A model generated the notes under the pieces. It did no database searches. It was not told where the DNA came from and worked only from the letters and a program-made list of their open reading frames with translations. The position numbers and the translations under genes were made by a program. Below, piece after piece: positions 16,901 to 24,825 of a stretch of DNA of 64,000 nucleotides; position 1 is the stretch's first letter, and every line of letters begins with the position of its first letter. This stretch comes from Lacrimispora defluvii (GTDB lineage Bacteria > Bacillota > Clostridia > Lachnospirales > Lachnospiraceae), in contig JAAOXG010000056.1 in NCBI GenBank assembly GCA_013036995.1, forward strand, positions 1 to 64,000, in the 5' to 3' direction.

Positions 16901-19213
16901 GTGCAAGTTCAATTTGAAAAAATACCGCAGTACCTAAAGGACAACGGCCAGTTCTGTAACTGGAGATACGAACTGCGGGACGGCAGCCAGACCAAGGTGC
17001 CGTATATGTCCGGCACAAAACGCAAAGCCAATGTGGATGACCCTACCACATTCGTAGCCTTCGATACTGCGGCATCCGCAACAGGCTATGACGGCATCGG
17101 CATCCGGGTCAGCGACAAGATTGTGGGTATCGACCTCGACCACTGCATCGTGGATGGCAAACTGCTCTCGTGGGCGCAGGAGATCGTAGACCGCTTCAAG
17201 GTGACCTACATCGAAATCAGTCCCTCCGGCGAAGGCATCCGCATCTTCTGTCTGCTGCCGAGCGGCTTCGTCTACGATACCCAGACCTACTACATCAAAA
17301 AGGGCAACATCGAAGTCTACATCCCCGGCCACACCAATCGTTTCCTTACCATCACCGGGAATGCCATCAGCGAGGCCCCTGTGACCGAAACGGCGGATGC
17401 GCTCACATGGCTGCTCGATACCTATATGCGCCGTCCCACACCGCCTACACCCGCGGTGGCTGCTCCCGGCGAAAGTTACCTCAGCGATGATGAGGTCATC
17501 TGCAAAGCTGCCGCATCCAAGAACGGAGAAAAGTTCTCCCGCCTGTGGAACGGGGACATCACCGGGTACAAGAGCCAAAGCGAGGCGGATGCCGCACTGG
17601 TTTCCATTCTGGCATTCTGGTGCAGCGGTGACAAGGCGCAGATGGACAGGCTGTTCCGTCAGTCCTGCTTGATGCGTGAAAAGTGGGACAGCCTCCGTGG
17701 GGCCGACACCTACGGCAACACCGTCATCAATAAGATGGTGGTTCGTATGACCGACTATTACAAGCCTATCATCCCACGCTCCGCCGCCGAGGACTTCGGT
17801 GTGGATCGGCTGAAGGAACTTGACCCAATGGACTCCTCCAAGTACCCGTGGAACGACATCGGCGCAGGACACATCTTCGCAGACTTCTTCCAAGACCGCC
17901 TGCGCTATGTGCCGGAGAGAAAAATGTGGTTTTACTACGAGAACGGCATCTGGAATAAGGACACAGGCAACCTCCGTGCTATGAAATACTGCATGGATCT
18001 GGCAAACCTCATGTACACCTTCGCACTTGAAATCAAGGATGAGGATAAGCGCAAGTCCTATATGAAATACGCCAGCCGTTGGCAGAGCCATTCCAACCGG
18101 GTCAATATCCTCAAGGACGCACAAGTGCATCATCCCATTTCCTACGGCAGTTTTGATGCGGATATCTACATTTTCAACTGCAAGAACGGCACCCTCCATA
18201 TCGATACCGGGGAGTTCACCGAACATCGCAGCACCGACCTTCTCACGAAGAAAAGTCCTGTGGTATATGACCCCACAGCCTACTCCGGGCGCTTCGCCAG
18301 CTACATTGACGAAATCATGAGCGGAGATGCTGACCGTGCAAAGTTCCTGCAGAAAATCCTCGGCTACGGTCTTACCGGGGACACCCGACACGAATGTATG
18401 ACCATCCTCTACGGAGTCACCACCCGCAACGGCAAAGGCACCCTCTGCGAGAGCGTACTGAAGGTACTCGGAGATTACGGCTGTGCATCCCGCCCAGAGA
18501 CCCTTGCCATAAAAAACAGCACCAATGGCTCACAGCCCAATGAGGATGTAGCTCGTCTGGCAGGAGTACGTTTCGTAAATATCGCCGAGCCAAGCAAGGG
18601 CATGGTGCTTGATGCCGCCAAAGTCAAAGCCATGACGGGCAACGATACCCTAAATGCCCGTTACCTCCACGAGAACAGCTTCGACTTTCAGCCGCAGTTC
18701 AAAATCTACGTCAACACCAACTTCCTCCCGGTCATCAACGATATGACCCTGTTCTCCAGTGACCGCATCATCATTATCCCTTTTGACAGGCATTTTGATG
18801 AACACTCCCGTGACACCACGCTGAAGCGCCGTTTTGCAGAGGAAGATGTGCAGAGTGCCATCCTCAACTGGCTGCTTGAGGGATACCGAATGCTCCAGAG
18901 TGAGGGTCTGTTCCTTCCGAAATCCGTGAAGGAGGCCACAGAGCGCTATCAGCACGACAGCGATAAGATGGCGCTGTTCTTTGAGGACAGCCTTGTGGCT
19001 GACGATACCGCCGAGGTCATGACCGCACGGGTCTATGCCCGGTATAAGGAATGGTGCCAAGAGAACGGCACTTACCCGGAGGGAATGAAAAACTTCAAAC
19101 AGGGACTACAGGCTTTTGCCGAGGTAGTCCGCAAGCGACCCAAGAGGGGTGGCGAGAAAACCACACTGCTCATCGGATATCGGCTCATCACCGACATCCC
19201 GCCGCTGACATAA
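16901..19213 (+). CDS. PrimPol/D5-type primase-helicase (SF3)
   Basis: Replication initiator of 770 aa. The N-terminal half looks like a primase-polymerase domain: GIDLDHC (76-82) supplies the acidic metal ligands and ISPSGEGIRIF (about 104-114) the family basic/serine motif, followed by HTNRFLTITGN. The C-terminal half is a P4/D5-type SF3 helicase with a D5_N-like linker (GNLRAMKYCMDLANLMY), Walker A YGVTTRNGKGTL (about 503-514), RFVNIAEP and sensor KIYVNTNFLPVI. GTG start with GGAGG 9 bp upstream. Such proteins are typical of phages, satellites and plasmid-like islands and imply that the excised element can replicate. Confidence 0.9.
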   Translation: MQVQFEKIPQYLKDNGQFCNWRYELRDGSQTKVPYMSGTKRKANVDDPTTFVAFDTAASATGYDGIGIRVSDKIVGIDLDHCIVDGKLLSWAQEIVDRFKVTYIEISPSGEGIRIFCLLPSGFVYDTQTYYIKKGNIEVYIPGHTNRFLTITGNAISEAPVTETADALTWLLDTYMRRPTPPTPAVAAPGESYLSDDEVICKAAASKNGEKFSRLWNGDITGYKSQSEADAALVSILAFWCSGDKAQMDRLFRQSCLMREKWDSLRGADTYGNTVINKMVVRMTDYYKPIIPRSAAEDFGVDRLKELDPMDSSKYPWNDIGAGHIFADFFQDRLRYVPERKMWFYYENGIWNKDTGNLRAMKYCMDLANLMYTFALEIKDEDKRKSYMKYASRWQSHSNRVNILKDAQVHHPISYGSFDADIYIFNCKNGTLHIDTGEFTEHRSTDLLTKKSPVVYDPTAYSGRFASYIDEIMSGDADRAKFLQKILGYGLTGDTRHECMTILYGVTTRNGKGTLCESVLKVLGDYGCASRPETLAIKNSTNGSQPNEDVARLAGVRFVNIAEPSKGMVLDAAKVKAMTGNDTLNARYLHENSFDFQPQFKIYVNTNFLPVINDMTLFSSDRIIIIPFDRHFDEHSRDTTLKRRFAEEDVQSAILNWLLEGYRMLQSEGLFLPKSVKEATERYQHDSDKMALFFEDSLVADDTAEVMTARVYARYKEWCQENGTYPEGMKNFKQGLQAFAEVVRKRPKRGGEKTTLLIGYRLITDIPPLT

Positions 19214-19221
19214 TCACACGG

Positions 19222-19311
19222 CTTGGGGCAATGTGGCAGATGATTATAGGTTTTTTATATAGAAAAATAAATCTCCAAATCAACCATAATTACTTGCCAC
19301 ATTGCCCCAAG
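19222..19311. repeat. Perfect 17-bp inverted repeat after the primase gene
   Basis: CTTGGGGCAATGTGGCA (19222-19238) and its exact complement (19295-19311) enclose 56 AT-rich bases whose ends pair further (GATTAT-AGGTT with AACC-ATAAT). No T-run follows, so it is not a standard terminator. It could be a single-strand origin, a protein site, an mRNA stabiliser or a small MITE-like insertion. Confidence 0.7.
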
Positions 19312-19390
19312 GCTGAAAGGAGGTGGTGCCTATGATTGTATAGCGCCCTGTGAGCCAATATCAAAAATCTACCGAAAGGAGCCAAAAGCA

Positions 19391-19645
19391 ATGAAAAACC
19401 GAGTTTTCTACGGCATTGAGCCGCACATCAACAACTACAACGCCAAGGATTTCTCCCGTGGTGACTACGAGGGCTGTATGCTTTTCCAGACCAAGAAAGG
19501 CACACCCGTAGTGGTATCCCGCAGCAAGAGCATGGACATCTGGCAGGTTCAGTATGGCCTTTCCTCTGTGTTCTTCGGAACGAAAGCGGAGGCGCTTGCC
19601 TTCTGCAAGGGAAAATTCTTCGATGCAGACGGACAGGCGGTGTAA
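19391..19645 (+). CDS. Small unknown element protein (84 aa)
   Basis: 84-aa soluble protein with AAAGGAG upstream of the ATG. Aromatic-rich, with FQTKKGTPVVVSRSKSMDIWQV and a C-terminal GTKAEALAFCKGKFFDADGQ helix. No family recognised. It opens a run of small plus-strand genes, 3 bp before the next one, so it is probably translationally coupled. Confidence 0.65.
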   Translation: MKNRVFYGIEPHINNYNAKDFSRGDYEGCMLFQTKKGTPVVVSRSKSMDIWQVQYGLSSVFFGTKAEALAFCKGKFFDADGQAV

Positions 19646-19648
19646 GCC

Positions 19649-19933
19649 ATGACCGAAGTCAAGTATTACCCGCTCATCGACTGCGACTCCGAGGGGACAG
19701 AGAAAATGCCCATGTTCCCGGTAACGGAGAGCAAGTCCATCATGGCCCAGAGCGAACTGTGGTTAGAGGAATTGGTGCCTCACCACTACAGGCTCTATGC
19801 CAAAACCAAACGCCCGGCCACGGCATTCAGCGTCCGCTGCCCGCTCTGCGGTAAAACGATGCGCTGCATCAGCCGGGACATCAACGAAACCAAGCTGGGA
19901 CTCTATGTATGCAGTTCCTGCACCAACGATTAA
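19649..19933 (+). CDS. Small zinc-ribbon protein
   Basis: 94-aa protein with a C-terminal Cys4 knuckle: RCPLCGKTMRC near residue 69-79 and YVCSSCTND at the end, i.e. two CxxC pairs separated by about 20 residues. The N-terminal part is acidic and helical. Likely binds one Zn2+ and may contact nucleic acid or protein. Follows the previous gene by 3 bp. Confidence 0.7.
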   Translation: MTEVKYYPLIDCDSEGTEKMPMFPVTESKSIMAQSELWLEELVPHHYRLYAKTKRPATAFSVRCPLCGKTMRCISRDINETKLGLYVCSSCTND

Positions 19934-19946
19934 GGAGGAAAACATT

Positions 19947-20168
19947 ATGGCTAACAAGGTTTCCAAGGAATTCTTGCAGGAGCATTTCCGCAAGCACGAT
20001 TCCATCACTCTCTACACCACAGACGGTGCCCCTGTGACCATTTCCAAGCAGTACAGCATTATGCTGCGTGGTGGTCATACGGAAAGCGAGTTCAAGTCCT
20101 ACGATGAATTTATGGCTTTCTACAAAAAGCATCATCTTAGCTTGAAGCCCGCCGTCATTTACGGCTAA
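19947..20168 (+). CDS. Small unknown element protein (73 aa)
   Basis: ATG at 19947 with AAGGAGG 8 bp upstream. 73 aa, basic, predicted alpha/beta (EFLQEHFRKHDSITLYTTDGAPVTI). It resembles the 70-aa protein at 20317 in layout (KEHIEKQINKHGKATVYSPESISLSI), suggesting that the two are diverged duplicates. Function unknown. Confidence 0.65.
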   Translation: MANKVSKEFLQEHFRKHDSITLYTTDGAPVTISKQYSIMLRGGHTESEFKSYDEFMAFYKKHHLSLKPAVIYG

Positions 20169-20174
20169 TTCACA

Positions 20175-20257
20175 GTGCGTGGCCCCATACCCGTGGAGGG
20201 GCGGGTCAAATCTCTACACCTTTTTTGCCCGGACAACGGGCGTGGGGTCTCACGCAC
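20175..20257 (+). other. Structured leader between two small genes
   Basis: GTGCGTG (20175-20181) pairs with CACGCAC (20251-20257) and CCCCA (20183-20187) with TGGGG (20243-20247); an inner GCCCG/CGGGC hairpin lies at 20226-20240. An unpaired TTTTTT precedes the inner hairpin. It occupies most of the 148-bp gap before the 70-aa gene and may be a regulatory leader or processing site. Confidence 0.45.
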
Positions 20258-20316
20258 AAAATCGCGTATTCAAAGGGGTAATATACCCTAATTCAAACAT
20301 TATGGAGGTTTTTCTT

Positions 20317-20529
20317 ATGAAAACGACTAAGGAACACATCGAAAAACAAATCAACAAGCACGGCAAAGCAACCGTGTACTCCCCGGAGAGCATTTCTCTC
20401 AGCATCACCAAGGCCCCTTATCTGCTCTGCGAAGGCGCACATACGCTGTCCTTTGAGATGGACTGCGCCGATCTGGCGGATTACTGCAATGCCATTGGTT
20501 TGACCGTTCACCCTACCAACAGAATTTAA
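20317..20529 (+). CDS. Small unknown element protein (70 aa)
   Basis: ATG at 20317 with GGAGG 8 bp upstream. 70 aa, no membrane segment; N-terminal helix then beta strands (ATVYSPESISLSI) and an acidic C-terminal half. Similar in plan to the 73-aa protein at 19947. It ends 13 bp before the capsid gene, which has its own AAGGAGG, so the two are probably in one operon; a role with the capsid protein is possible but unproven. Confidence 0.65.
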   Translation: MKTTKEHIEKQINKHGKATVYSPESISLSITKAPYLLCEGAHTLSFEMDCADLADYCNAIGLTVHPTNRI

Positions 20530-20542
20530 GGAGGAAAATATT

Positions 20543-21478
20543 ATGACTTTCACTAACGAGACTTTCATTCCGACCAATCAGCCGGAGTACCACAATCACT
20601 TCTGGAACTATATGCGTGGCAACGAGGGTCACGAAACCTACCTTGACCTCGGCAAAAAGGTCACCGGGGCCTATGTAATGCCCGCTACCTCTGAGACAAA
20701 ATTCGACAAGAAACTGTCCGAAGAGAGTTTGTTCCGTCAGCTTGGCACCCATGTGTATGCGCCCAACGGCCCGTCCACTGTTCTTGCCAAGGTAAATACC
20801 GACTCTGCTACTTGGGTGGCTCCGGGCGGTGCCATTCCTGCGTATGATGCCATCAACGATTTCACCACCTACGGCTTGAGCGACCACAAACTGGCAGTGG
20901 TGATGCAGATGGACGCATCTTTCATGCACGATAACTACCCCCGCTTCGAGGCTTACTTCACTGACCGTCTGGTGAAGGATTTTGCTCACGCAGAGGAAGA
21001 TGCCTTCATCAACGGCACCGGCGTGGATATGCCTACGGGTATTCTCGCAGCTGATGGCGGTGCAGAGGTCGGTGTAACCGTTTCTGCTATCACCTACGAG
21101 GATGTGGTCAAGCTGTTCTTCTCCCTTGGGAAGGAATATCGCAAAAATGCAGTGTGGATGATGAATAGCGAGACTGCTCTGGCGCTCCGCACCCTCAAGG
21201 ATGACGGCGGCAACTACATCTGGAATCACACCAACGATACCATTCTGGGTAAGAGGGTCGTTATTTCCGAGTATATGCCTTTTGCCGCAGCCGGGGCCAA
21301 GCCTATCGCATTTGGCGAATTCAGCTACTTCTGGGTGGTGGATCGCTGTCATATGACCATCCGCACCCTCCGTGAGCGTTTCTTTGAAACTGACCAGATT
21401 GGCTATCTGGCATACGAACTGCTCGATGGCAAGTTGATTCGTCCCGAAGCCATTAAGGTCATGGAGATGACCGCCTAA
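20543..21478 (+). CDS. HK97-fold phage major capsid protein, stand-alone
   Basis: 311-aa major capsid protein of the HK97 gp5 superfamily. Recognisable elements: EEDAFINGTGVDMPTGIL (residues about 151-170; spine helix and P-domain signature), WMMNSETALALRTLKDDGG (about 208-226) and ILGKRVVISEYMP with FGEFSYFWVVDR toward the end (A-domain). It begins almost directly with mature capsid sequence; the roughly 100-residue N-terminal delta/scaffold domain of HK97 gp5 is absent. No portal, protease, terminase, head-tail or tail gene is present in the element. It could form particles alone (encapsulin-like), coat helper-phage heads as in satellites, or be a relic; the intact frame and strong AAGGAGG site argue against a relic. 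Confidence 0.85.
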   Translation: MTFTNETFIPTNQPEYHNHFWNYMRGNEGHETYLDLGKKVTGAYVMPATSETKFDKKLSEESLFRQLGTHVYAPNGPSTVLAKVNTDSATWVAPGGAIPAYDAINDFTTYGLSDHKLAVVMQMDASFMHDNYPRFEAYFTDRLVKDFAHAEEDAFINGTGVDMPTGILAADGGAEVGVTVSAITYEDVVKLFFSLGKEYRKNAVWMMNSETALALRTLKDDGGNYIWNHTNDTILGKRVVISEYMPFAAAGAKPIAFGEFSYFWVVDRCHMTIRTLRERFFETDQIGYLAYELLDGKLIRPEAIKVMEMTA

Positions 21479-21489
21479 TTTACCGGGAG

Positions 21490-21517
21490 GCCCCTGTGGG
21501 TAGCGTCCTGCAGGGGC
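21490..21517 (+). terminator. Hairpin after the capsid gene
   Basis: GCCCCTG (21490-21496) pairs with CAGGGGC (21511-21517), 12 bp after the capsid stop. The downstream T-tract is weak (TATTCCCC), so termination may be partial. Confidence 0.45.
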
Positions 21518-21626
21518 TATTCCCCTTAAAACTTATGCGAAAATTCACACGAAGCCCCACGCCGTTTTCCGCTTTGGAAAGCACCAAAGATTTTACCCGC
21601 CCTATAGGGGCAGAAAGGAGACAGCT

Positions 21627-21812
21627 ATGGATGTGAGCAGCCTCACAAAGAACAAGCCGTACCGGGTCACTGAAATGCAGGTCGGTGATACGATTTTCAC
21701 CGTGGTCTCCGTTGAGAGTGATCGGGCCAGAGAGCGCCTTTACGATAAAGTAAAAAGGATGATACTGAACGATGAAACACAGGAGACGACCACCACGGCT
21801 GCGGCTGCATAA
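21627..21812 (+). CDS. TnpW-like transposon protein
   Basis: 61-aa protein with AAAGGAG upstream. The core YRVTEMQVGDTIFTVVSVES followed by ARERLYDKVKRMILND matches the pattern of TnpW-type proteins (PF14202), small proteins found next to TnpX-like serine recombinases in Tn4451-related elements. It precedes the right-end recombinase by 127 bp. Exact role unknown; probably accessory to excision or its regulation. Confidence 0.7.
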   Translation: MDVSSLTKNKPYRVTEMQVGDTIFTVVSVESDRARERLYDKVKRMILNDETQETTTTAAAA

Positions 21813-21906
21813 GCGCCTGTTTGGTAGGCCGTGCCGTTATCATAAAGTTCAAAAATAAGATGACCAAATAACCTTGACTTCTTCGCAATAGTACGGGAAT
21901 ATATAG

Positions 21907-22385
<479 letters not shown>

Positions 22386-22433
22386 AATGGTACAATATTT
22401 AAGCAGCAAGCCCACAGGCAGTATGATCAAAAC

Positions 22434-22484
22434 AGGAACAGCCAGATACAGCGGTGCTTCAGCATCCCATATCTGGCTGTTCCT
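22434..22484. terminator. Long hairpin terminator of the cargo operon
   Basis: A 15-bp perfect stem AGGAACAGCCAGATA (22434-22448) with its complement (22470-22484). On the minus strand it is followed by GTTTT. It overlaps the end of the frame-corrected WG-repeat gene. Confidence 0.7.
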
Positions 22485-22528
22485 CATTGCTTTCAGATAA
22501 TTCAAAAATGCCCCACTTGCCTTTTCTC

Positions 22529-23122
22529 TTAACGCATATCACACCGCTCTCGCTTTCCTTGATTTCTGTATAAATAATTGGCAAAATCTCTTGTCCTGAA
22601 GCCCCATCGCCCTTGCAATTTTACTCTTATTAGACCGTGGTATAAGGGATATGCCTGTTGGTAAATTTGAGGGATCAGCAGTTCGCCGGTTATTTCAGAG
22701 ATTATGCCCCATTTTCCGTTCGTTGCCACTGCACACAAATCGTCAAATCCAGACCAGATATCATCAAAAGCCGTCTCACAGATGGGTGCGCCGCACTGGT
22801 CAATTAAGAAATATCTTCCATTCCTCTTAGCCCATGTGGTTTCGGATCGGAATTCGAATTCCTCCTCATAAACGCAAGGAATGATCTCGTTCCCTGTTCT
22901 ATCAATGATTCCGAATAATCCGAATCTTTCCACGCAGGCAAGGCCGCAGCGAAACCGCCCCACAGAATCATAAATGAGCGGTATGATTTCACTTCCGCTT
23001 TGGTCGATAAATCCCCACATACCGTCCTTCGCAACCTTGATGAAGCCATTGTCATTGCCCCAAACATCATCATAGCGCATACGGCACGGAACTTTTTGTG
23101 TGACTTTTACCTTAGACAGCAT
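22529..23122 (-). CDS. WG-repeat protein, probably frameshifted near its C-terminus
   Basis: 197 aa built of WG repeats (about 35 residues each): DGMWGFIDQSGSEIIPLIYD, FGLFGIIDRTGNEIIPCVY, a diverged RNGRYFLIDQCGAP unit, NGKWGIISEITGELLIPQIY and QGRWG. After the last WG (about 22601) the frame continues with unrelated residues and stops at 22529, but another frame continues as ASGQEILPIIYTEI...KGKWGIFELSESNE to a stop at 22460, i.e. at least one further repeat. A short indel near 22594-22606 is therefore likely, or a sequencing error. The start overlaps the nuclease gene by 16 bp. WG repeats are protein-interaction modules. Confidence 0.75.
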   Translation of the reverse strand: MLSKVKVTQKVPCRMRYDDVWGNDNGFIKVAKDGMWGFIDQSGSEIIPLIYDSVGRFRCGLACVERFGLFGIIDRTGNEIIPCVYEEEFEFRSETTWAKRNGRYFLIDQCGAPICETAFDDIWSGFDDLCAVATNGKWGIISEITGELLIPQIYQQAYPLYHGLIRVKLQGRWGFRTRDFANYLYRNQGKRERCDMR

Positions 23123-24156
23123 TGTGTGTTTCCTCCGAATTTGGTCTCCTGAAGAATGCGAAAATATGCGGCAGTGGCATCGTGAATGGCAGTACAGGCG
23201 TCATTGGCGAACGCCGGCGTGCTGCGATATTCGCCAAGCGTCATGGTTCTGCCATTGCCAAATCGCGCTGGACGCAAGAAACCATGCTTCTCAAACAAAT
23301 ATTCTCCTGCCTTTCCATACACAACACGGTCACGCAGCATCCGCCCGGTCAACCGCTTTTCTGTAAGTGCATCTTTGTCTGCGCTTAGCTTTAGGCAGAT
23401 GTGCAGTTGTCCTTCTACAAATTGCAACTGTAAATATAGCTCACAGCTTACATCAAGTATTGAAAATCGTTCCCATTGACCAAACCACATCCCATCAAAT
23501 CCACCAGTTGGATTGCTGACATAGCCGTAGTTTCCGCTGACCCCTAATTCTTCTAAAAATCCAGTTTGCTTCAAATTATCATAAAAAGCATTAATTTGCC
23601 GCCACTCCCATTTATGAATGGGCAATGTGCGAAACTGCTCTGCTTCTGCTTCAAAAGTTGCTAAAAATTCATAGTAATCCTGCCAGATATGATTGGTAAT
23701 TTGCGCTGAAAAGGGTTTCATAATGGAAATCATTTTCTTGCGGTCAATGATTGTATACCCAGCATCTCGTACCGTAGTATAATCGCTTTGAAAGCCTGTT
23801 TTATAGTAGACACCGCAAACAGTAAACTGCGGGAATTTTTCCTCTATATGCTGTAAGTATCGGCTAAGCTGGTTACTATGTTCGCTGGTATAGGTCTTGT
23901 CCTCAATGATGAGCTTGTATCGTCCGTTTACTGTAATCAACACGTCAATGGAGTCTGTTTGCCGAGAAATTTCATCCACACAGACGGACGTTCCGACCAA
24001 TTCGGGAATTGCAATACGCAAAAGCTGTTCCGCACAGGAGCGCAGTGCATGATCCCCTTTGGACTCGGGCATAGCAAAGGACAGCATCCAGCACAAAAAA
24101 GCATCTTGCGATAATTCGCTGGTGGCATAAGTAAATAAATTATTTCTTAAATCCAT
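23107..24156 (-). CDS. PD-(D/E)XK superfamily nuclease (PDDEXK_4-like)
   Basis: 349-aa protein. The nuclease core is DSIDVLITVNGRYKLIIEDK with D71, E85 and K87, followed by the SNQLSRYLQHIEEKF helix, as in the PDDEXK_4 group (PF14281). N-terminal FTYATSELSQDAFLCWML is the usual lead-in of this group. The C-terminal half is unassigned. Start ATG 24156 is preferred over 24204 because it avoids overlap with the HTH gene and has an AAGGAAAGGG stretch upstream. Second-last gene of the minus-strand cargo. Nuclease activity inferred; a role in host or element defence is plausible. Confidence 0.8.
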   Translation of the reverse strand: MDLRNNLFTYATSELSQDAFLCWMLSFAMPESKGDHALRSCAEQLLRIAIPELVGTSVCVDEISRQTDSIDVLITVNGRYKLIIEDKTYTSEHSNQLSRYLQHIEEKFPQFTVCGVYYKTGFQSDYTTVRDAGYTIIDRKKMISIMKPFSAQITNHIWQDYYEFLATFEAEAEQFRTLPIHKWEWRQINAFYDNLKQTGFLEELGVSGNYGYVSNPTGGFDGMWFGQWERFSILDVSCELYLQLQFVEGQLHICLKLSADKDALTEKRLTGRMLRDRVVYGKAGEYLFEKHGFLRPARFGNGRTMTLGEYRSTPAFANDACTAIHDATAAYFRILQETKFGGNTQCCLR

Positions 24157-24172
24157 TGCCGATTCCCTTTCC

Positions 24173-24757
24173 TTAGAAGTCTCCCCACAGAACTGATTTT
24201 CCAACGCTTAATTTCCATCCCTTTAACTCGCTGTCGTACTCCAGCCATTCGCCAGCAACCCGCAGCGTTTCAATGTATCGTTGAACGGAGCGTACAGATA
24301 TTTCTAATTGATCTGATAACGCTCTTGTGGATATGCCGGGTGTGTTTCGGATATGACTCAAAATGAGAATAGCGTTCGACAATGTAGCACTGAAATTCTC
24401 GCTCTTTTTCTGTCTGCGATGTGCTGCCAATAGCAGATATTTGAGTTTGTCCGCCATCTCGTCAAAATCTGAAAAACACTTGATTTTCCCTGTTAGTTCG
24501 ATTGGAACAGTAGCGGCGCCAATCAGAATCACTGTTTCCGCAAAATCACCTATCTCGGCGTAAAAATCAAACAATGTTGACAAATCGTCTGCGGAGGTCT
24601 GTGTGATATCCACAATTATCGCAAATGCTGCGGTTGCAAGCAAATCCGTGAAGCAATCCGCATTGTATACCTGACATTGTTTGGACGGCATCGCCGCAGC
24701 GATGGTTGACAACTTTGCATCGTCAAGTCCATAGGTAAGCACATCCATACATCGCAT
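24173..24757 (-). CDS. HTH regulator with N-terminal receiver-like domain
   Basis: 194 aa. The C-terminal 65 residues form a winged helix-turn-helix (ILSHIRNTPGISTRALSDQLEISVRSVQRYIETL) like HTH_11 proteins. The N-terminal 110 residues alternate strands and helices (VYNADCFTDLLA, FAIIVDITQ, AETVILIGAATVPIEL) and may be a degenerate receiver or sensor domain, lacking an obvious phospho-Asp site. ATG at 24757 with GAGGGGTG upstream. It probably controls the cargo operon. Confidence 0.75.
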   Translation of the reverse strand: MRCMDVLTYGLDDAKLSTIAAAMPSKQCQVYNADCFTDLLATAAFAIIVDITQTSADDLSTLFDFYAEIGDFAETVILIGAATVPIELTGKIKCFSDFDEMADKLKYLLLAAHRRQKKSENFSATLSNAILILSHIRNTPGISTRALSDQLEISVRSVQRYIETLRVAGEWLEYDSELKGWKLSVGKSVLWGDF

Positions 24758-24825
24758 TTTCTCACCCCTCTTTTATCATACGCCTGTGTTGCGACAGCAG
24801 TCTGGTAAGCAAAAAAGAATGACCA

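Noticed and set aside
16934-18391. 485-aa minus-strand frame opposite the primase
   Set aside because: High-GC antisense frame; the plus strand shows PrimPol motifs and a good start.
20543-21478. Calling the outer element a prophage
   Set aside because: Apart from the capsid protein no phage structural, packaging or lysis gene is present.
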